The notes beneath the pieces were generated by a model. The model was not told where the DNA came from. It made no database searches and saw nothing but the letters and a program-made list of their open reading frames with translations. From Rossellomorea aquimaris (GTDB lineage: Bacteria; Bacillota; Bacilli; Bacillales; Bacillaceae_B), in contig NZ_VTEX01000001.1 of the NCBI RefSeq assembly GCF_008180865.1, forward strand, positions 1,079,809 to 1,143,808: DNA of 64,000 nt, given 5' to 3'. Shown piece after piece: positions 36,799-45,727 of this stretch (its first letter is position 1; the number at the start of each line of letters is the position of its first letter). The position numbers and the translations under genes are program-made.

Positions 36799-37398
36799 TC
36801 ATTTAAACCATCCTTTTTCTTTTGATTGCGTGATGGCTTCGATTCGATTTTTAACTTCAAGCTTGTCGAGTATGGTTGAGATGTAGTTTCGGACGGTGCC
36901 CGTTTTGAGGCTAAGCTCCTCGGCTATCTCCTTCGTGTTTTTCCCGTCAGCAACCAGCTCCAACACTTCTTTTTCACGGTCAGTCAGGGGGTTCTCTTCA
37001 CTATACACATCGTCCATGAGCTCCGGTGCATAAATACGTTTACCCTCCATTACAAGACGAATAGAGTTCGCCAGTTCTTCACTAGGGCTGTCCTTTAACA
37101 AATAACCCTTCACGCCACCTTTTAATGCACGCTGGAAATAACCGGACCTTGCAAAGGTTGTCAGGATAATCACTTTGCAATTTTCGCCTTTTAATTCCTC
37201 TGCTGCTTCAAGACCTGTCTTTTTAGGCATTTCAATATCCATGATACAAATATCCGGCTGCATCTCGTGAACGAGGGCAATGGCCTCTTCTCCATTTCCT
37301 GCCTTTCCAACCACTTCCATATCATCCTCTAAACTAAGTAACGAGCCTAAGGCACCTAATAGCATTCGCTGGTCTTCTGCAATGACAATTCGAATCAT
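36799..37398 (-). CDS. desR: Response regulator DesR
   Basis: The 199-residue NarL/FixJ regulator has a receiver domain with phospho-acceptor aspartate in CIMDIEMPKKTGLEAAEELK (about residue 54) and a C-terminal LuxR helix-turn-helix (LTDREKEVLELVADGKNTKEIAEEL). It matches B. subtilis DesR nearly throughout from memory. When phosphorylated, DesR activates the membrane-lipid desaturase gene at low temperature. It overlaps desK by four bases. Confidence 0.93.
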   Translation of the reverse strand: MIRIVIAEDQRMLLGALGSLLSLEDDMEVVGKAGNGEEAIALVHEMQPDICIMDIEMPKKTGLEAAEELKGENCKVIILTTFARSGYFQRALKGGVKGYLLKDSPSEELANSIRLVMEGKRIYAPELMDDVYSEENPLTDREKEVLELVADGKNTKEIAEELSLKTGTVRNYISTILDKLEVKNRIEAITQSKEKGWFK

Positions 37399-38531
37399 TC
37401 CATTCCCTCCCTGTCTGTTTGCTTGATCACTTTCGGCACTCTCATAATCAAAGTGGTCCCATTCTCGGAAAAAACGTCTAAGCTCCCATTCACAAATTCT
37501 AACCGTTCTCTCATTCCGATTAATCCGCTGCCTTTAGACTGTGTGTAATCTCCCTCGATTCCCATTCCATCGTCCTTCACTATGATGGTCATCTCTTTAT
37601 CCGATTCTTCGATGATCAGCTCACAGTATGACGCCTTGCTGTGTTTGACAACATTCGTCACGGCTTCTTTTAGGCACATGCTCAAGATATTTTCCAGAAA
37701 GAGTGATGCCTGGGGCAGCATGACCTCATCATCCATCATGAAATCAATTTCCGCTGCCTTTAATAGCTGTTTGATCCTTACGATTTCGTCTTTTAGTCGA
37801 ATTCCCCTCATTTGAGATACCATTGTCCTTACTTCACTTAAAGCCGTTCGTGCCGTTTGCTGAACATCCTTTAATTCGCTTCGGGCCTGCTCTGGATCTT
37901 TGTACACCAATTTTCTGGCCAGATCGCTTTTCAAGCCGATAAGAGAAAGCTTTTGACCCAGTGTATCGTGTAGATCACGGGCAATCCTCTGGCGTTCCTC
38001 CTGCTTGACCAAGTCTGAAATACGTTTATTAGCATCTTCCAACTGGTCTTCGAGCTGCACCTGTTTATTTCGGTTATAAATGTTAAACGGCAACAGAATG
38101 ACACTTATCCAAATGATCAGAATAAAAGGAAATTGAGATAAAAATAATTCATCCTGTATAACAAAATTATAATTGATCGATGCCGTCGTTAACACCAAGT
38201 GAATGATATATAGGGTTAAAAACGCCACCCGGTTTTTTATATTCCCATTATAGTAGGCAATGTAAAAAGCAAAATAGATAAAATTAAATTGAATGGTCAT
38301 GGTAATGGATATCGCGATTAAAATCGATGTCCATAAATAAACCGGCCAATCCCTTGAAATAAAAGCAAATCGTAAAGAAATAAAGAACATGATGGTCAAG
38401 GAAATCCCTACAACTATTTCAATTGTAGAGGAGGACTGAAAGATAAAATAAAATGGCAGGATACTGATGATGCTCCATATGTACGGGGAAATTCCGGAAC
38501 CTTTTTGTATGTTGATTAACTTTTTCGGCAT
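37395..38531 (-). CDS. desK: Membrane thermosensor histidine kinase DesK
   Basis: The 378-residue sensor has an N-terminal segment and five membrane spans resembling B. subtilis DesK (SPYIWSIISILPFYFIF), a linker coiled coil, the H-box ERQRIARDLHDTLGQKLSL with the phospho-histidine, and an HATPase_c domain (NVVKHSKA, DDGMGIEG, GLIGMRERLE). DesK senses membrane thickness and order. The ATG at 38531, or a GTG two codons earlier, follows AAAGAGG; the longer upstream frame has no start signal. No des gene is adjacent, unlike in B. subtilis. Confidence 0.91.
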   Translation of the reverse strand: MPKKLINIQKGSGISPYIWSIISILPFYFIFQSSSTIEIVVGISLTIMFFISLRFAFISRDWPVYLWTSILIAISITMTIQFNFIYFAFYIAYYNGNIKNRVAFLTLYIIHLVLTTASINYNFVIQDELFLSQFPFILIIWISVILLPFNIYNRNKQVQLEDQLEDANKRISDLVKQEERQRIARDLHDTLGQKLSLIGLKSDLARKLVYKDPEQARSELKDVQQTARTALSEVRTMVSQMRGIRLKDEIVRIKQLLKAAEIDFMMDDEVMLPQASLFLENILSMCLKEAVTNVVKHSKASYCELIIEESDKEMTIIVKDDGMGIEGDYTQSKGSGLIGMRERLEFVNGSLDVFSENGTTLIMRVPKVIKQTDREGME

Positions 38532-38681
38532 TTGCACAATAAAATAACCTCTTTTACTTTCAGTTTTTTTAACTTTGTAACCTATAGTATGACATAAATT
38601 ATACCCATTTTCATACAAGCGGTATAAGAATTCCCGCCCGTTTAGACAAGAAAATCGTATGAAATTCATCATTAACAAATA

Positions 38682-38879
38682 CTAATATTTTCGATTCTGA
38701 ATCGCCTTTTGCTTCTGCATGATTTCATAGGATTTATGGATAATATCTGTTAAAACATCACCTTTGTAAACTCTTCCAATTTTCGTGTTTTGCTGATAGT
38801 ATTCAACGATTTCATCCAATTTCTCTGATGTTTCCTTATTAACCCTTACATTAAGTTGCATTCTTCCTTGATCTGACAA
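38682..38879 (-). CDS. Small ribbon-helix-helix-like protein
   Basis: The 65-residue protein starts MSDQGRMQLNVRVNKETSEKLDEIVEYYQ, the beta-strand-then-helix pattern of Arc/MetJ-type DNA-binding proteins, and ends in a basic tail. It may be a repressor. The upstream 60 bases contain a palindromic TGCTAGCA and an extended -10 (TGTTATACT), possible operator and promoter. The family is not recognised with certainty. Confidence 0.6.
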   Translation of the reverse strand: MSDQGRMQLNVRVNKETSEKLDEIVEYYQQNTKIGRVYKGDVLTDIIHKSYEIMQKQKAIQNRKY

Positions 38880-38997
38880 GGTTCGCCCTCCTCCCCTATC
38901 TATCTGTTAGCAACTGCTAGCACTTTGTTATCACTAGTATAACAGATGCTATCAATCATATATACCGACAAATGACATGAAAAGCTCGTTTCAATAT

Positions 38998-39033
38998 AAA
39001 AAAGCCCGAGCGTCAATCCGCCCAGGCTTTCCG
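38998..39033 (-). terminator. Terminator of the cyanophycinase-like gene
   Basis: AAGCCTGGGC / GCTCGGGCTT with two imperfect pairs, followed by TTTTTT on the minus strand, lies just after the stop at 39041. Confidence 0.8.
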
Positions 39034-39040
39034 TTCAATT

Positions 39041-41572
39041 TTATTTAGTTTCAATCGAGATTTGTACTGGTTCGATATCCATCTTCACATTGAGATATGA
39101 GTAATCATCTTTGTTTCCATCTTTATAACCCCAAAAGCCTTCCGATTGATCTCCTTTTTTGAAAGTCAGTTCAAATCCTTCATCATTAGAAAAACTATAG
39201 CTTTTCACTACATCCTGTCCAAAGTTATCAAGAAGGCTATAGCTTAAATAATTTGCAAGTGAAGGGTGCGGAGTTAATACTCCTGTATGGGGAGCAGCAA
39301 TATATTCGTAGTATTCATAGTCTTTTGTTGAAACTTTATGATTACTGATCGCATATTCCTTCGTGTTTAAATTTAATTGATCACCTGAGGTAATCCATGA
39401 TAAGTGTACATTTTTATACGTATGCGATGATTGTGATAGATCTGACTGACTCAAATCTACTACAGAAACACCGCCTCTACCTTTTACCTCAATGGTTTTC
39501 GCTTCGTTATCCACTATCATCGCTGTATCTTCATCGATCCCATACGAGAATTCATTTTCTTCTCCATGCTCAGCAGTGGTTGCAATTAAACGTCCCAATC
39601 GTGCTTTTTTATCAAAATGCTGATCCACGATACCGTACGGGAAGAATCCTAATCCCTTTTCAAGATATCCAGGTCCGCCTTCTTGTTGAGACATGCCGTC
39701 ATACGTATCAGTGAAGCCTTTTGATAGAGTGTCATAGCTTCCACCACCTGCGATCATCACATCGCTCATGATTGCAGCTCCTGCACTTGTACCGCCAAGA
39801 ACGGCTCCATCACGATAGATCTCCCAAATATTTTCAAGAGCTAATGATTGAGTTCCATCTTGGTTTAACAATGTTTCGGTGATATCCGTTTGATCTCCAC
39901 CGACAAACCAAATGGCATCGTACTCCAGTATACTTTCTGCTATATCCGAATTATTTTTATTATTCATCCAGTTAGACTCATCTTCCTCTGACTCTTTAAA
40001 ATCATGGTTTGATAGAGGAAGAATGTCGATATTTTCTTGGGGTACACCGAATGATGACAAATCCTCTTTAAATGCATGTGAAGACTTTAAACTGGAACTT
40101 GCAGCAGGGATAATCCCGATCTTCCCATTTTCCCCTGCCCGATTGATAAATTCGCTGTACACTTCTTCATTACTACTTCCTAAAGCTCCTCCAACGATTA
40201 CAAGGCTGCCTTTTGTTTCAGGATCAAAAGTACTTTCAGGTACTTCTAATGAGGAAGAAGTAAAGTCATGTGAAAGCTGATTTCTCTTATGAAAATGGAC
40301 GGATACAGGTGAAACATTCATTTCCACATGCAATAGGGAGTATGAATCCTTTTGACCATCCTGATAACCCCAATATCCGTTTGTTTCATCTGTCTGCTTA
40401 AACTCCAGCTCAAAGCCATTTCCTTCACTATCGTAAATATAACTATTAATCTTACTTACCGCCTCATTGTCCACCAGGGAATACGACAGGTAATGTGGCA
40501 GTGTTCCATAAGATGATAGAATTCCGGTAGCCGATAGGGGTCTAAAGTTATAATATTCATAGTCTCTTGTTTCAACCTTATCCTCGCTCATGTGAAATTC
40601 TTTCGTTTTCACATTGAGCACATCACCAGGAGAAATATAACTAAGATCAATGTTCTTTATTTCTTTTCCTGTTAGTGTGGATTGAGATACATCCACTATC
40701 GTAATATTACTTCTGCCTAATACTGAAATCGTTTGTTTTTCATTGTTTACCACCATCGCTGTGTCTTCATCAATTCCATAGGCAAGATGATTTTTATTCG
40801 TTTCGTAGCGGATGGCTGCTGCCGCTAGTCTACCCAGACGTGATCTTTCATTAAAATGTTGATCCACAATTCCCCATTGAAAGAATCCAAGCCCTTTTTC
40901 AATATAGACAGGTGCATATTCTTCATTCGAATTGGATACGTCTTCCGTTATAAACTCTTGACGAAGCCCTCCTAAACTATCACCGCCTGTAATCATCACA
41001 TCACTCATGATGGCCGCTCCGGCACTTGTCCCACCAAGAACGGCTCCTTTGCGGTAAACCTTCCAAATTTCATCTAAAGCTTTCGTGTTTTTTCCATTGC
41101 CCTTAAGTAATGTCTCTGTGATCTTGAGTTGATCTCCACCGACAAACCAAATACCTGTCAGCTTTTTGATTTTTTTTGTTATTTCTTTCTTTTGAGCGTT
41201 ATCTTTCCATTCGCTTTCGTCTTCTTCTGTCCCTGAGAAATCATGAGCAGATAGAGGAAGGATTTCAATAGCTGTTTCAGCTACACCGTAGGAAATCAAA
41301 TCTTCCTTAAATTGATTTGATGACTTCAGAGATCCTGAAGCAGAAGGGATGATTCCTATTTTGGCTTTCTTTTTACCCCCTGATAGTTTAATGAATTCTT
41401 CATAAACAGCCGAGTTGCTGCTGCCTAAAGCTCCTCCGACAATCAATAGACTCCCTTTGATGCTGTTTTCGTTTTTCTTGGCAAATGTACTGGAAGTTGC
41501 CAAGCTGCTCATAACTGCAAATACAGTTATAACAATGAATAGATTCTTCACTTTACCCCAATAACCATTCAT
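39041..41572 (-). CDS. Secreted tandem cyanophycinase-like peptidase (S51 family)
   Basis: The 843-residue product has a signal peptide (about residues 10-32, ending TFA) and two copies of an S51 cyanophycinase domain, each followed by the same accessory module of about 100 residues. Copy 1 has IVGGALGSS (44-52), WFVGGDQ (142-148) and nucleophile motif GTSAGAAIMSD with Ser183. Copy 2 repeats these at about 459, 555 and Ser596. Cyanophycinases hydrolyse the Asp-Arg polymer cyanophycin to dipeptides. Both nucleophiles are intact, so both domains may be active. I chose the second Met because the first lies too close to GGGAGA. Confidence 0.86.
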   Translation of the reverse strand: MNGYWGKVKNLFIVITVFAVMSSLATSSTFAKKNENSIKGSLLIVGGALGSSNSAVYEEFIKLSGGKKKAKIGIIPSASGSLKSSNQFKEDLISYGVAETAIEILPLSAHDFSGTEEDESEWKDNAQKKEITKKIKKLTGIWFVGGDQLKITETLLKGNGKNTKALDEIWKVYRKGAVLGGTSAGAAIMSDVMITGGDSLGGLRQEFITEDVSNSNEEYAPVYIEKGLGFFQWGIVDQHFNERSRLGRLAAAAIRYETNKNHLAYGIDEDTAMVVNNEKQTISVLGRSNITIVDVSQSTLTGKEIKNIDLSYISPGDVLNVKTKEFHMSEDKVETRDYEYYNFRPLSATGILSSYGTLPHYLSYSLVDNEAVSKINSYIYDSEGNGFELEFKQTDETNGYWGYQDGQKDSYSLLHVEMNVSPVSVHFHKRNQLSHDFTSSSLEVPESTFDPETKGSLVIVGGALGSSNEEVYSEFINRAGENGKIGIIPAASSSLKSSHAFKEDLSSFGVPQENIDILPLSNHDFKESEEDESNWMNNKNNSDIAESILEYDAIWFVGGDQTDITETLLNQDGTQSLALENIWEIYRDGAVLGGTSAGAAIMSDVMIAGGGSYDTLSKGFTDTYDGMSQQEGGPGYLEKGLGFFPYGIVDQHFDKKARLGRLIATTAEHGEENEFSYGIDEDTAMIVDNEAKTIEVKGRGGVSVVDLSQSDLSQSSHTYKNVHLSWITSGDQLNLNTKEYAISNHKVSTKDYEYYEYIAAPHTGVLTPHPSLANYLSYSLLDNFGQDVVKSYSFSNDEGFELTFKKGDQSEGFWGYKDGNKDDYSYLNVKMDIEPVQISIETK

Positions 41573-41718
41573 CAACATTTCTCCCTTCTATTAATCTATT
41601 TTCAATTAATTATTATGCAATTTCCATGCCAACTCTAAAGTATCTGAATTATCAGTCACGCAAGAAGGAAAGGGTTAAAATGGGATGTTTATGGTGAGGC
41701 AATAAATGAACCAATAAC

Positions 41719-41759
41719 AAAAAAACCTCTACATTCGTTTGGTTACGAATGTAGAGGGT
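41719..41759 (-). terminator. Terminator after 41774-42055
   Basis: ACCTCTACATTCGT / ACGAATGTAGAGGGT with a six-base loop and a T7 tail on the minus strand. Confidence 0.9.
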
Positions 41760-41773
41760 CCATCTAATATCGA

Positions 41774-42055
41774 TCACCCGATATTTTCCTCACAATATGA
41801 AAGAAGGAGACTTTCTTCATCTTCTTCTAATTCAAAGTCAAGATACGTCTCAGTGTTTCTTTCTACAATGGTCGACTGTACGATCCTGGAACCATTCTCG
41901 TCTCGAACAAAAATGACTTTTATGTAAATACCCTGTTCTCTGTATAGCTCATCATCCTCGGGTACTTCAATATCAAGAATAACTTCATATCGATCTCCAT
42001 TTAGTATACCGGTAGGATCTTTCAGTTCCTCGGCACTATGAGTGGTAATATCCAT
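41774..42055 (-). CDS. Small acidic protein, possibly DUF6509
   Basis: The 93-residue, highly acidic cytoplasmic protein (ELKDPTGILNGDRYEVILDIEVPEDDELY near its start, DFELEEDEESLLLSYCEE near its end) resembles a Bacillaceae family I recall as DUF6509. No catalytic motif is visible. It is a single-gene unit with its own terminator. Confidence 0.65.
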   Translation of the reverse strand: MDITTHSAEELKDPTGILNGDRYEVILDIEVPEDDELYREQGIYIKVIFVRDENGSRIVQSTIVERNTETYLDFELEEDEESLLLSYCEENIG

Positions 42056-42228
42056 TTATCTAACGTCCTTTCAATGTGAAGCAAATTTCTTTCATCATCC
42101 TATTATACACCTAAACCGGCGGATTTTAAAAACGTATTCCTCTATTCAGCCTAGTAAGTAAATGAATGGGCTTGCTCACCAAACTTCGTTATAATAGAAA
42201 TAGATACAAAGTTTAAGGAGAGAATGCA

Positions 42229-42537
42229 ATGAATTCTAAAGAGATGCAAGAAAAAATCATTGAAAATTATCAAAAGGACGAGCATATGATGATTCTTGTG
42301 TTTGCGCAATGGTGTGTGAATCATGACCTTGATCCTGCAACCCTTTATCAGAAAGCTTATCCCAATCAAGGGGAAAATCCCGCATTATTGCAAGGAATTG
42401 ACTTAACGGTCCCTAAAGAAGAGTCTGAAGAAATTCCCGACACGACTTTACTGGGTGTCCTCTCCCTATTTGGAAACGACGACCTGGCTCATGTCGTCAC
42501 AGAAGAAATCAGCAAGCGCCCTGGTAAAAAGGGATAA
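42229..42537 (+). CDS. Small conserved protein of unknown function
   Basis: The 102-residue protein begins MNSKEMQEKIIENYQKDEHMMILVFAQWCVNH and contains GVLSLFGNDDLAHVV. It is soluble and helical by eye. AAGGAGAG precedes the ATG, so translation is likely. It may belong to a small Bacillaceae family such as YusU, but I cannot confirm this. It is a single plus-strand gene ending at a bidirectional hairpin. Confidence 0.65.
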   Translation: MNSKEMQEKIIENYQKDEHMMILVFAQWCVNHDLDPATLYQKAYPNQGENPALLQGIDLTVPKEESEEIPDTTLLGVLSLFGNDDLAHVVTEEISKRPGKKG

Positions 42538-42540
42538 TAG

Positions 42541-42577
42541 TAAGAGGGACGGACCTTGTGAAGGTCCGTCCCTCTTA
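42541..42577. terminator. Bidirectional terminator; GGACGGACC-type palindrome
   Basis: A perfect 17-bp stem, TAAGAGGGACGGACCTT with a GTG loop, lies between convergent genes. Its core equals that of the hairpin at 36759. Confidence 0.9.
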
Positions 42578-42581
42578 CTTT

Positions 42582-43496
42582 TCACATGAAATCAAAGTAG
42601 TAACGAATGATGTGAAAGAATATGGGGGATGTGTAGGTTAAACTGTCGACACGATTGAGGTAACTTTCTTTTAATGAAGCAAATTTTTTTTGATCACCGA
42701 TCAGGAGATCACGTTTCAACACAGAAATCGTCAAGCTTCCTACGAAACCAGTTACGCTGATAATCAAGCCCGATAGGATTCCGAATTTCATATCGAGAGG
42801 AGTTAAAAAAGGATAGATAAAATAAGATACGCACGTCGTCACCAACACAGCAGCCAAAAAGCCTTCCCATGTAATGGCTGGATTAGAGGTTGGAACTACC
42901 TTACGCTTCCCGATGTATATCGATACAACAAACTGAACAATATCACTCACCTGGGTCAGCACAACTAAAAAAAGCACTAGATTCGCACCACTTGTTGGAT
43001 TAGCAACCTGATAATAAGCAAGGTGACTTAACCCGAAAACCATCAGCATCAGCCCCCATTGTGTCGAGCTGACAGAGCGGAGGAACCCCAATGTCCCTTT
43101 CCCCAATAATCGTGGCAGAGGTAATAACAAAAACACATAAACTGGAATAAACACAATGAACATCCCATACCATCCAATATAAATCCAATAAAACTGAATG
43201 GGGATCGATAAGTAAGCCCACAAGAAAATCCTTCGATCCGCTTTTCTCGTTTGCATCATAGAAAAGTACTCTTTAAGAGAAAAAAAGCAGAGGATCATCA
43301 AGGAGAACATGGATACGATCGGATTAAACAGGGTAGCCAAACAAAAGACAACAAACATCCCCCACCAGGTTTTAACCCGTAACGAAATTCGAGAGAAATC
43401 TTTCCCTCTTTGCTTACTCTTAATCTGTAAAAATAGGATGTTCACTACCACCAAACCGATAAAAATAACAAATAAAGTCCATATGGCCGATTCCAT
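42582..43496 (-). CDS. Phosphatidate cytidylyltransferase-like membrane protein (CdsA family)
   Basis: The 304-residue protein has about eight membrane segments and a C-terminal region like the CdsA signature (GSLTISVLKRDLLIGD, then ESYLNRVDSLTYTSPIFFH). This family makes CDP-diacylglycerol from phosphatidate and CTP at the membrane. It is probably a second, non-housekeeping copy, as the usual cdsA lies beside uppS and dxr. The ATG at 43496 follows AAGGAGGAAG; an upstream ATG at 43526 does not. Confidence 0.8.
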   Translation of the reverse strand: MESAIWTLFVIFIGLVVVNILFLQIKSKQRGKDFSRISLRVKTWWGMFVVFCLATLFNPIVSMFSLMILCFFSLKEYFSMMQTRKADRRIFLWAYLSIPIQFYWIYIGWYGMFIVFIPVYVFLLLPLPRLLGKGTLGFLRSVSSTQWGLMLMVFGLSHLAYYQVANPTSGANLVLFLVVLTQVSDIVQFVVSIYIGKRKVVPTSNPAITWEGFLAAVLVTTCVSYFIYPFLTPLDMKFGILSGLIISVTGFVGSLTISVLKRDLLIGDQKKFASLKESYLNRVDSLTYTSPIFFHIIRYYFDFM

Positions 43497-43592
43497 ATCT
43501 TCCTCCTTAAAATGACTATATTTCAAACGATAAAAAATACTGTATAATTAAGCATATGGGAAAATCTACTACTTTAAAAGAGGGAATGAGAA

Positions 43593-44147
43593 ATGCAAAG
43601 TAATTATATTTATATTTTACTGACCGACACGGGAACTCTTTTTACCAAATCCATCAAGAAATATACAAAAGCACCATACAACCATGCCTCAATCTCCTTT
43701 GACCGAGACTTAAACGAACTATACAGCTTCGGGCGCAAACATCCAAACAACCCCATTAGTGGAGGATTTGTTAAAGAGGATATATTTCATGGGACCTACA
43801 GCAAATATCCCAATACCACATGTGTAATTTATCAATTAGAAGTAACGGAACGAGATATTGTAAAAATGAGACGGGTTTTAAATGTGTTCAAGAGGAGTCG
43901 CACGAAATTTCTCTATAATTTATTAGGGGTTTTCGGGGTATCATTGAATGAACCTGTAGAATTCAGTAACTCGTACTTTTGTTCTCAATTTGTGGCAGAG
44001 ATTCTTCAACGCTCAGGAATCAAATTATGGAATAAACTTCCAGCTTTAATTACACCAGAAGATTTCAGAAATCATTCACATTTGAAGCTGGTATATGAAG
44101 GTATATTATTTGACTATGAACCAATCAAACGAAAAAAAGCAAAATAA
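43593..44147 (+). CDS. YiiX/YebB-like permuted NlpC/P60 (papain-like) protein
   Basis: The 184-residue protein has a histidine in PYNHASISFD (about residue 31) and a cysteine in SYFCSQFVAEILQRSG (about 130), the order expected of the circularly permuted papain-like YiiX/YebB group. It lacks a clear signal peptide, so a cytoplasmic amidase or peptidase, or a lipid-modifying role, is possible. It is a lone plus-strand gene. Confidence 0.72.
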   Translation: MQSNYIYILLTDTGTLFTKSIKKYTKAPYNHASISFDRDLNELYSFGRKHPNNPISGGFVKEDIFHGTYSKYPNTTCVIYQLEVTERDIVKMRRVLNVFKRSRTKFLYNLLGVFGVSLNEPVEFSNSYFCSQFVAEILQRSGIKLWNKLPALITPEDFRNHSHLKLVYEGILFDYEPIKRKKAK

Positions 44148-44170
44148 TCCCCCTCGATTACGAGGAGGAT
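44147..44170. terminator. Bidirectional terminator between 43593-44147 and 44177-44755
   Basis: ATCCCCCTCG / CGAGGAGGAT, a 10-bp stem with a four-base loop, has T-rich sequence on both strands after it. Confidence 0.7.
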
Positions 44171-44176
44171 ACTTCT

Positions 44177-44755
44177 TTAAGCCTCATCCACCTTTTGAAG
44201 GAGGTGAAATAGAAAATCGTATATGAGCTCATAGGTAGCAAGCATCGTCAGTCCTTCATGAAAATCAGGGAGATCGTTTAAAGTAATGTTTAAATCCCAT
44301 AATCCATCCTCACCATTAAACAATAAGTCATAAGATGTTTGGCCTTTAAGAACATTTTCCAAGTAATCCTCAATTTGACTGCGATATTTTTTTTGAAGCT
44401 TCAACCCCAGCATCGCATCATACGTTCCAAACACGTCATCCACTTCTATCGAAACAGCCTCCACCCCGATCACATCAAACCAGCTCAATTCAAGGAAAAC
44501 AAACTCGTTTTTATGTTTTTTCAAGTAGGTGATCGGCTGATTCAGGAATAGGAATGATTCTTGAGCGATTAGTTCTTCCGTTTCCTTTTCGCAACGCTCT
44601 ATATAAGCTTCTTCAAAACGCGAACCGGATTCTCGTGCCCCTACCTTGTCAGCATCCAGTAACCCATTCTTAACTGCAAATTCTTTTTCCTGTGGAAATA
44701 AAGCAACGCTACCATTCGATTCTTCGATATACTGCAGTAATCTCTTTCTTAACAT
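44177..44755 (-). CDS. Conserved acidic protein of unknown function
   Basis: The 192-residue soluble protein (AVKNGLLDADKVGARESGSRFEE early, DDVFGTYDAMLGLKLQKKY in the middle) is rich in Glu, Asp and aromatic residues. I recall similar Bacillaceae proteins carrying an unlikely label of branched-chain aminotransferase; no PLP-enzyme motif is present here. Function is unknown. It precedes no obvious partner; exoA lies upstream on the same strand. Confidence 0.65.
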   Translation of the reverse strand: MLRKRLLQYIEESNGSVALFPQEKEFAVKNGLLDADKVGARESGSRFEEAYIERCEKETEELIAQESFLFLNQPITYLKKHKNEFVFLELSWFDVIGVEAVSIEVDDVFGTYDAMLGLKLQKKYRSQIEDYLENVLKGQTSYDLLFNGEDGLWDLNITLNDLPDFHEGLTMLATYELIYDFLFHLLQKVDEA

Positions 44756-44798
44756 CCTTTACCCTCCGCAAATGAAATTTCTCTATTTCTTTTATGCA

Positions 44799-45548
44799 CT
44801 ACTCTAACTCTAAGTATACAGGACAGTGATCACTTCCGAGTATTTCAGCGTGGATTTCTGCGGTCTTTATAGCAGGTGTTAAACGGTTTGACACAATAAA
44901 GTAGTCAATTCTCCACCCAATATTCCGTTCACGGACATTACTCATATAGGACCACCAACTAAAGGCATCATCCCTTGTTGGGTGGATATGCCGAAAGCTA
45001 TCGACAAACCCTTCCTGGAGGAGCATGGTCATTTTCCCGCGCTCTTCATCTGTAAAGCCTGAATTTCCCCGATTTGATTTGTCATTTTTCAAATCTATTT
45101 CTGTATGTGCGACATTCAGGTCCCCACAAAGAACAACAGGTTTATGTTGTTCCAAGTCGGTAAGATACTTCCGTAAAGTATCCTCCCACTCCAGACGTTC
45201 ACTGAGCCTTGACAGATCCCTTTTTGAATTAGGTGTATATACATTCACTAAATAAAAAGAATTATACTCACATGTAATGATCCTTCCCTCAGGCTCTATA
45301 TCTTCATTAATGCCATAAGAGACAGACAGTGGCTTCTCTTTAGTGAAAACAGACGTTCCTGAATAGCCCTTTCGCTTCGCATAATTCCAATATTGATGGT
45401 ATCCATCTAATTCTAATGAGATTTGCCCATCTTGAAGCTTTGTTTCTTGAAGGCAAAAAATATCTGCGTCCATATGTTGAAAGTAATCCAAAAATCCTTT
45501 TTTTACACACGCTCTAATTCCATTTACATTCCACGATACTAGTTTCAT
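44799..45548 (-). CDS. exoA: Exodeoxyribonuclease III / AP endonuclease ExoA
   Basis: This 249-residue enzyme of the exonuclease-endonuclease-phosphatase family has SWNVNGIRA, LQETKLQ, GYSGTSVFTK, GDLNVAHTEIDL, and the C-terminal WRIDYFIVS..GSDHCPVYLEL. It cuts DNA at abasic sites and removes 3' blocks in base excision repair. Length equals B. subtilis ExoA (252). Confidence 0.95.
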   Translation of the reverse strand: MKLVSWNVNGIRACVKKGFLDYFQHMDADIFCLQETKLQDGQISLELDGYHQYWNYAKRKGYSGTSVFTKEKPLSVSYGINEDIEPEGRIITCEYNSFYLVNVYTPNSKRDLSRLSERLEWEDTLRKYLTDLEQHKPVVLCGDLNVAHTEIDLKNDKSNRGNSGFTDEERGKMTMLLQEGFVDSFRHIHPTRDDAFSWWSYMSNVRERNIGWRIDYFIVSNRLTPAIKTAEIHAEILGSDHCPVYLELE

Positions 45549-45697
45549 ATTAATCTATATAACTCCTTTACTCATTGCAATACCCTTTATTATCCTACCA
45601 TAAAACCAACCGAAGACATTCATTATACTGATATAATATATTCGGATACGCGATATTATTCTGATATAACTTCAGCTTAACCTTGAAATTTTGGCAC

Positions 45698-45727
45698 AAT
45701 AAAAACCATGCGTCCGCATGGTTTTAT
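45698..45727 (-). terminator. Terminator of the DEAD-box helicase gene
   Basis: AAAACCATGCG / CGCATGGTTTT with a two-base loop, with T-rich flank on the minus strand, overlaps the stop codon. Confidence 0.85.

Noticed and set aside
44177..44755. Branched-chain amino acid aminotransferase
   Set aside because: Such a label is familiar for similar proteins, but no PLP-binding lysine motif or fold pattern is visible.
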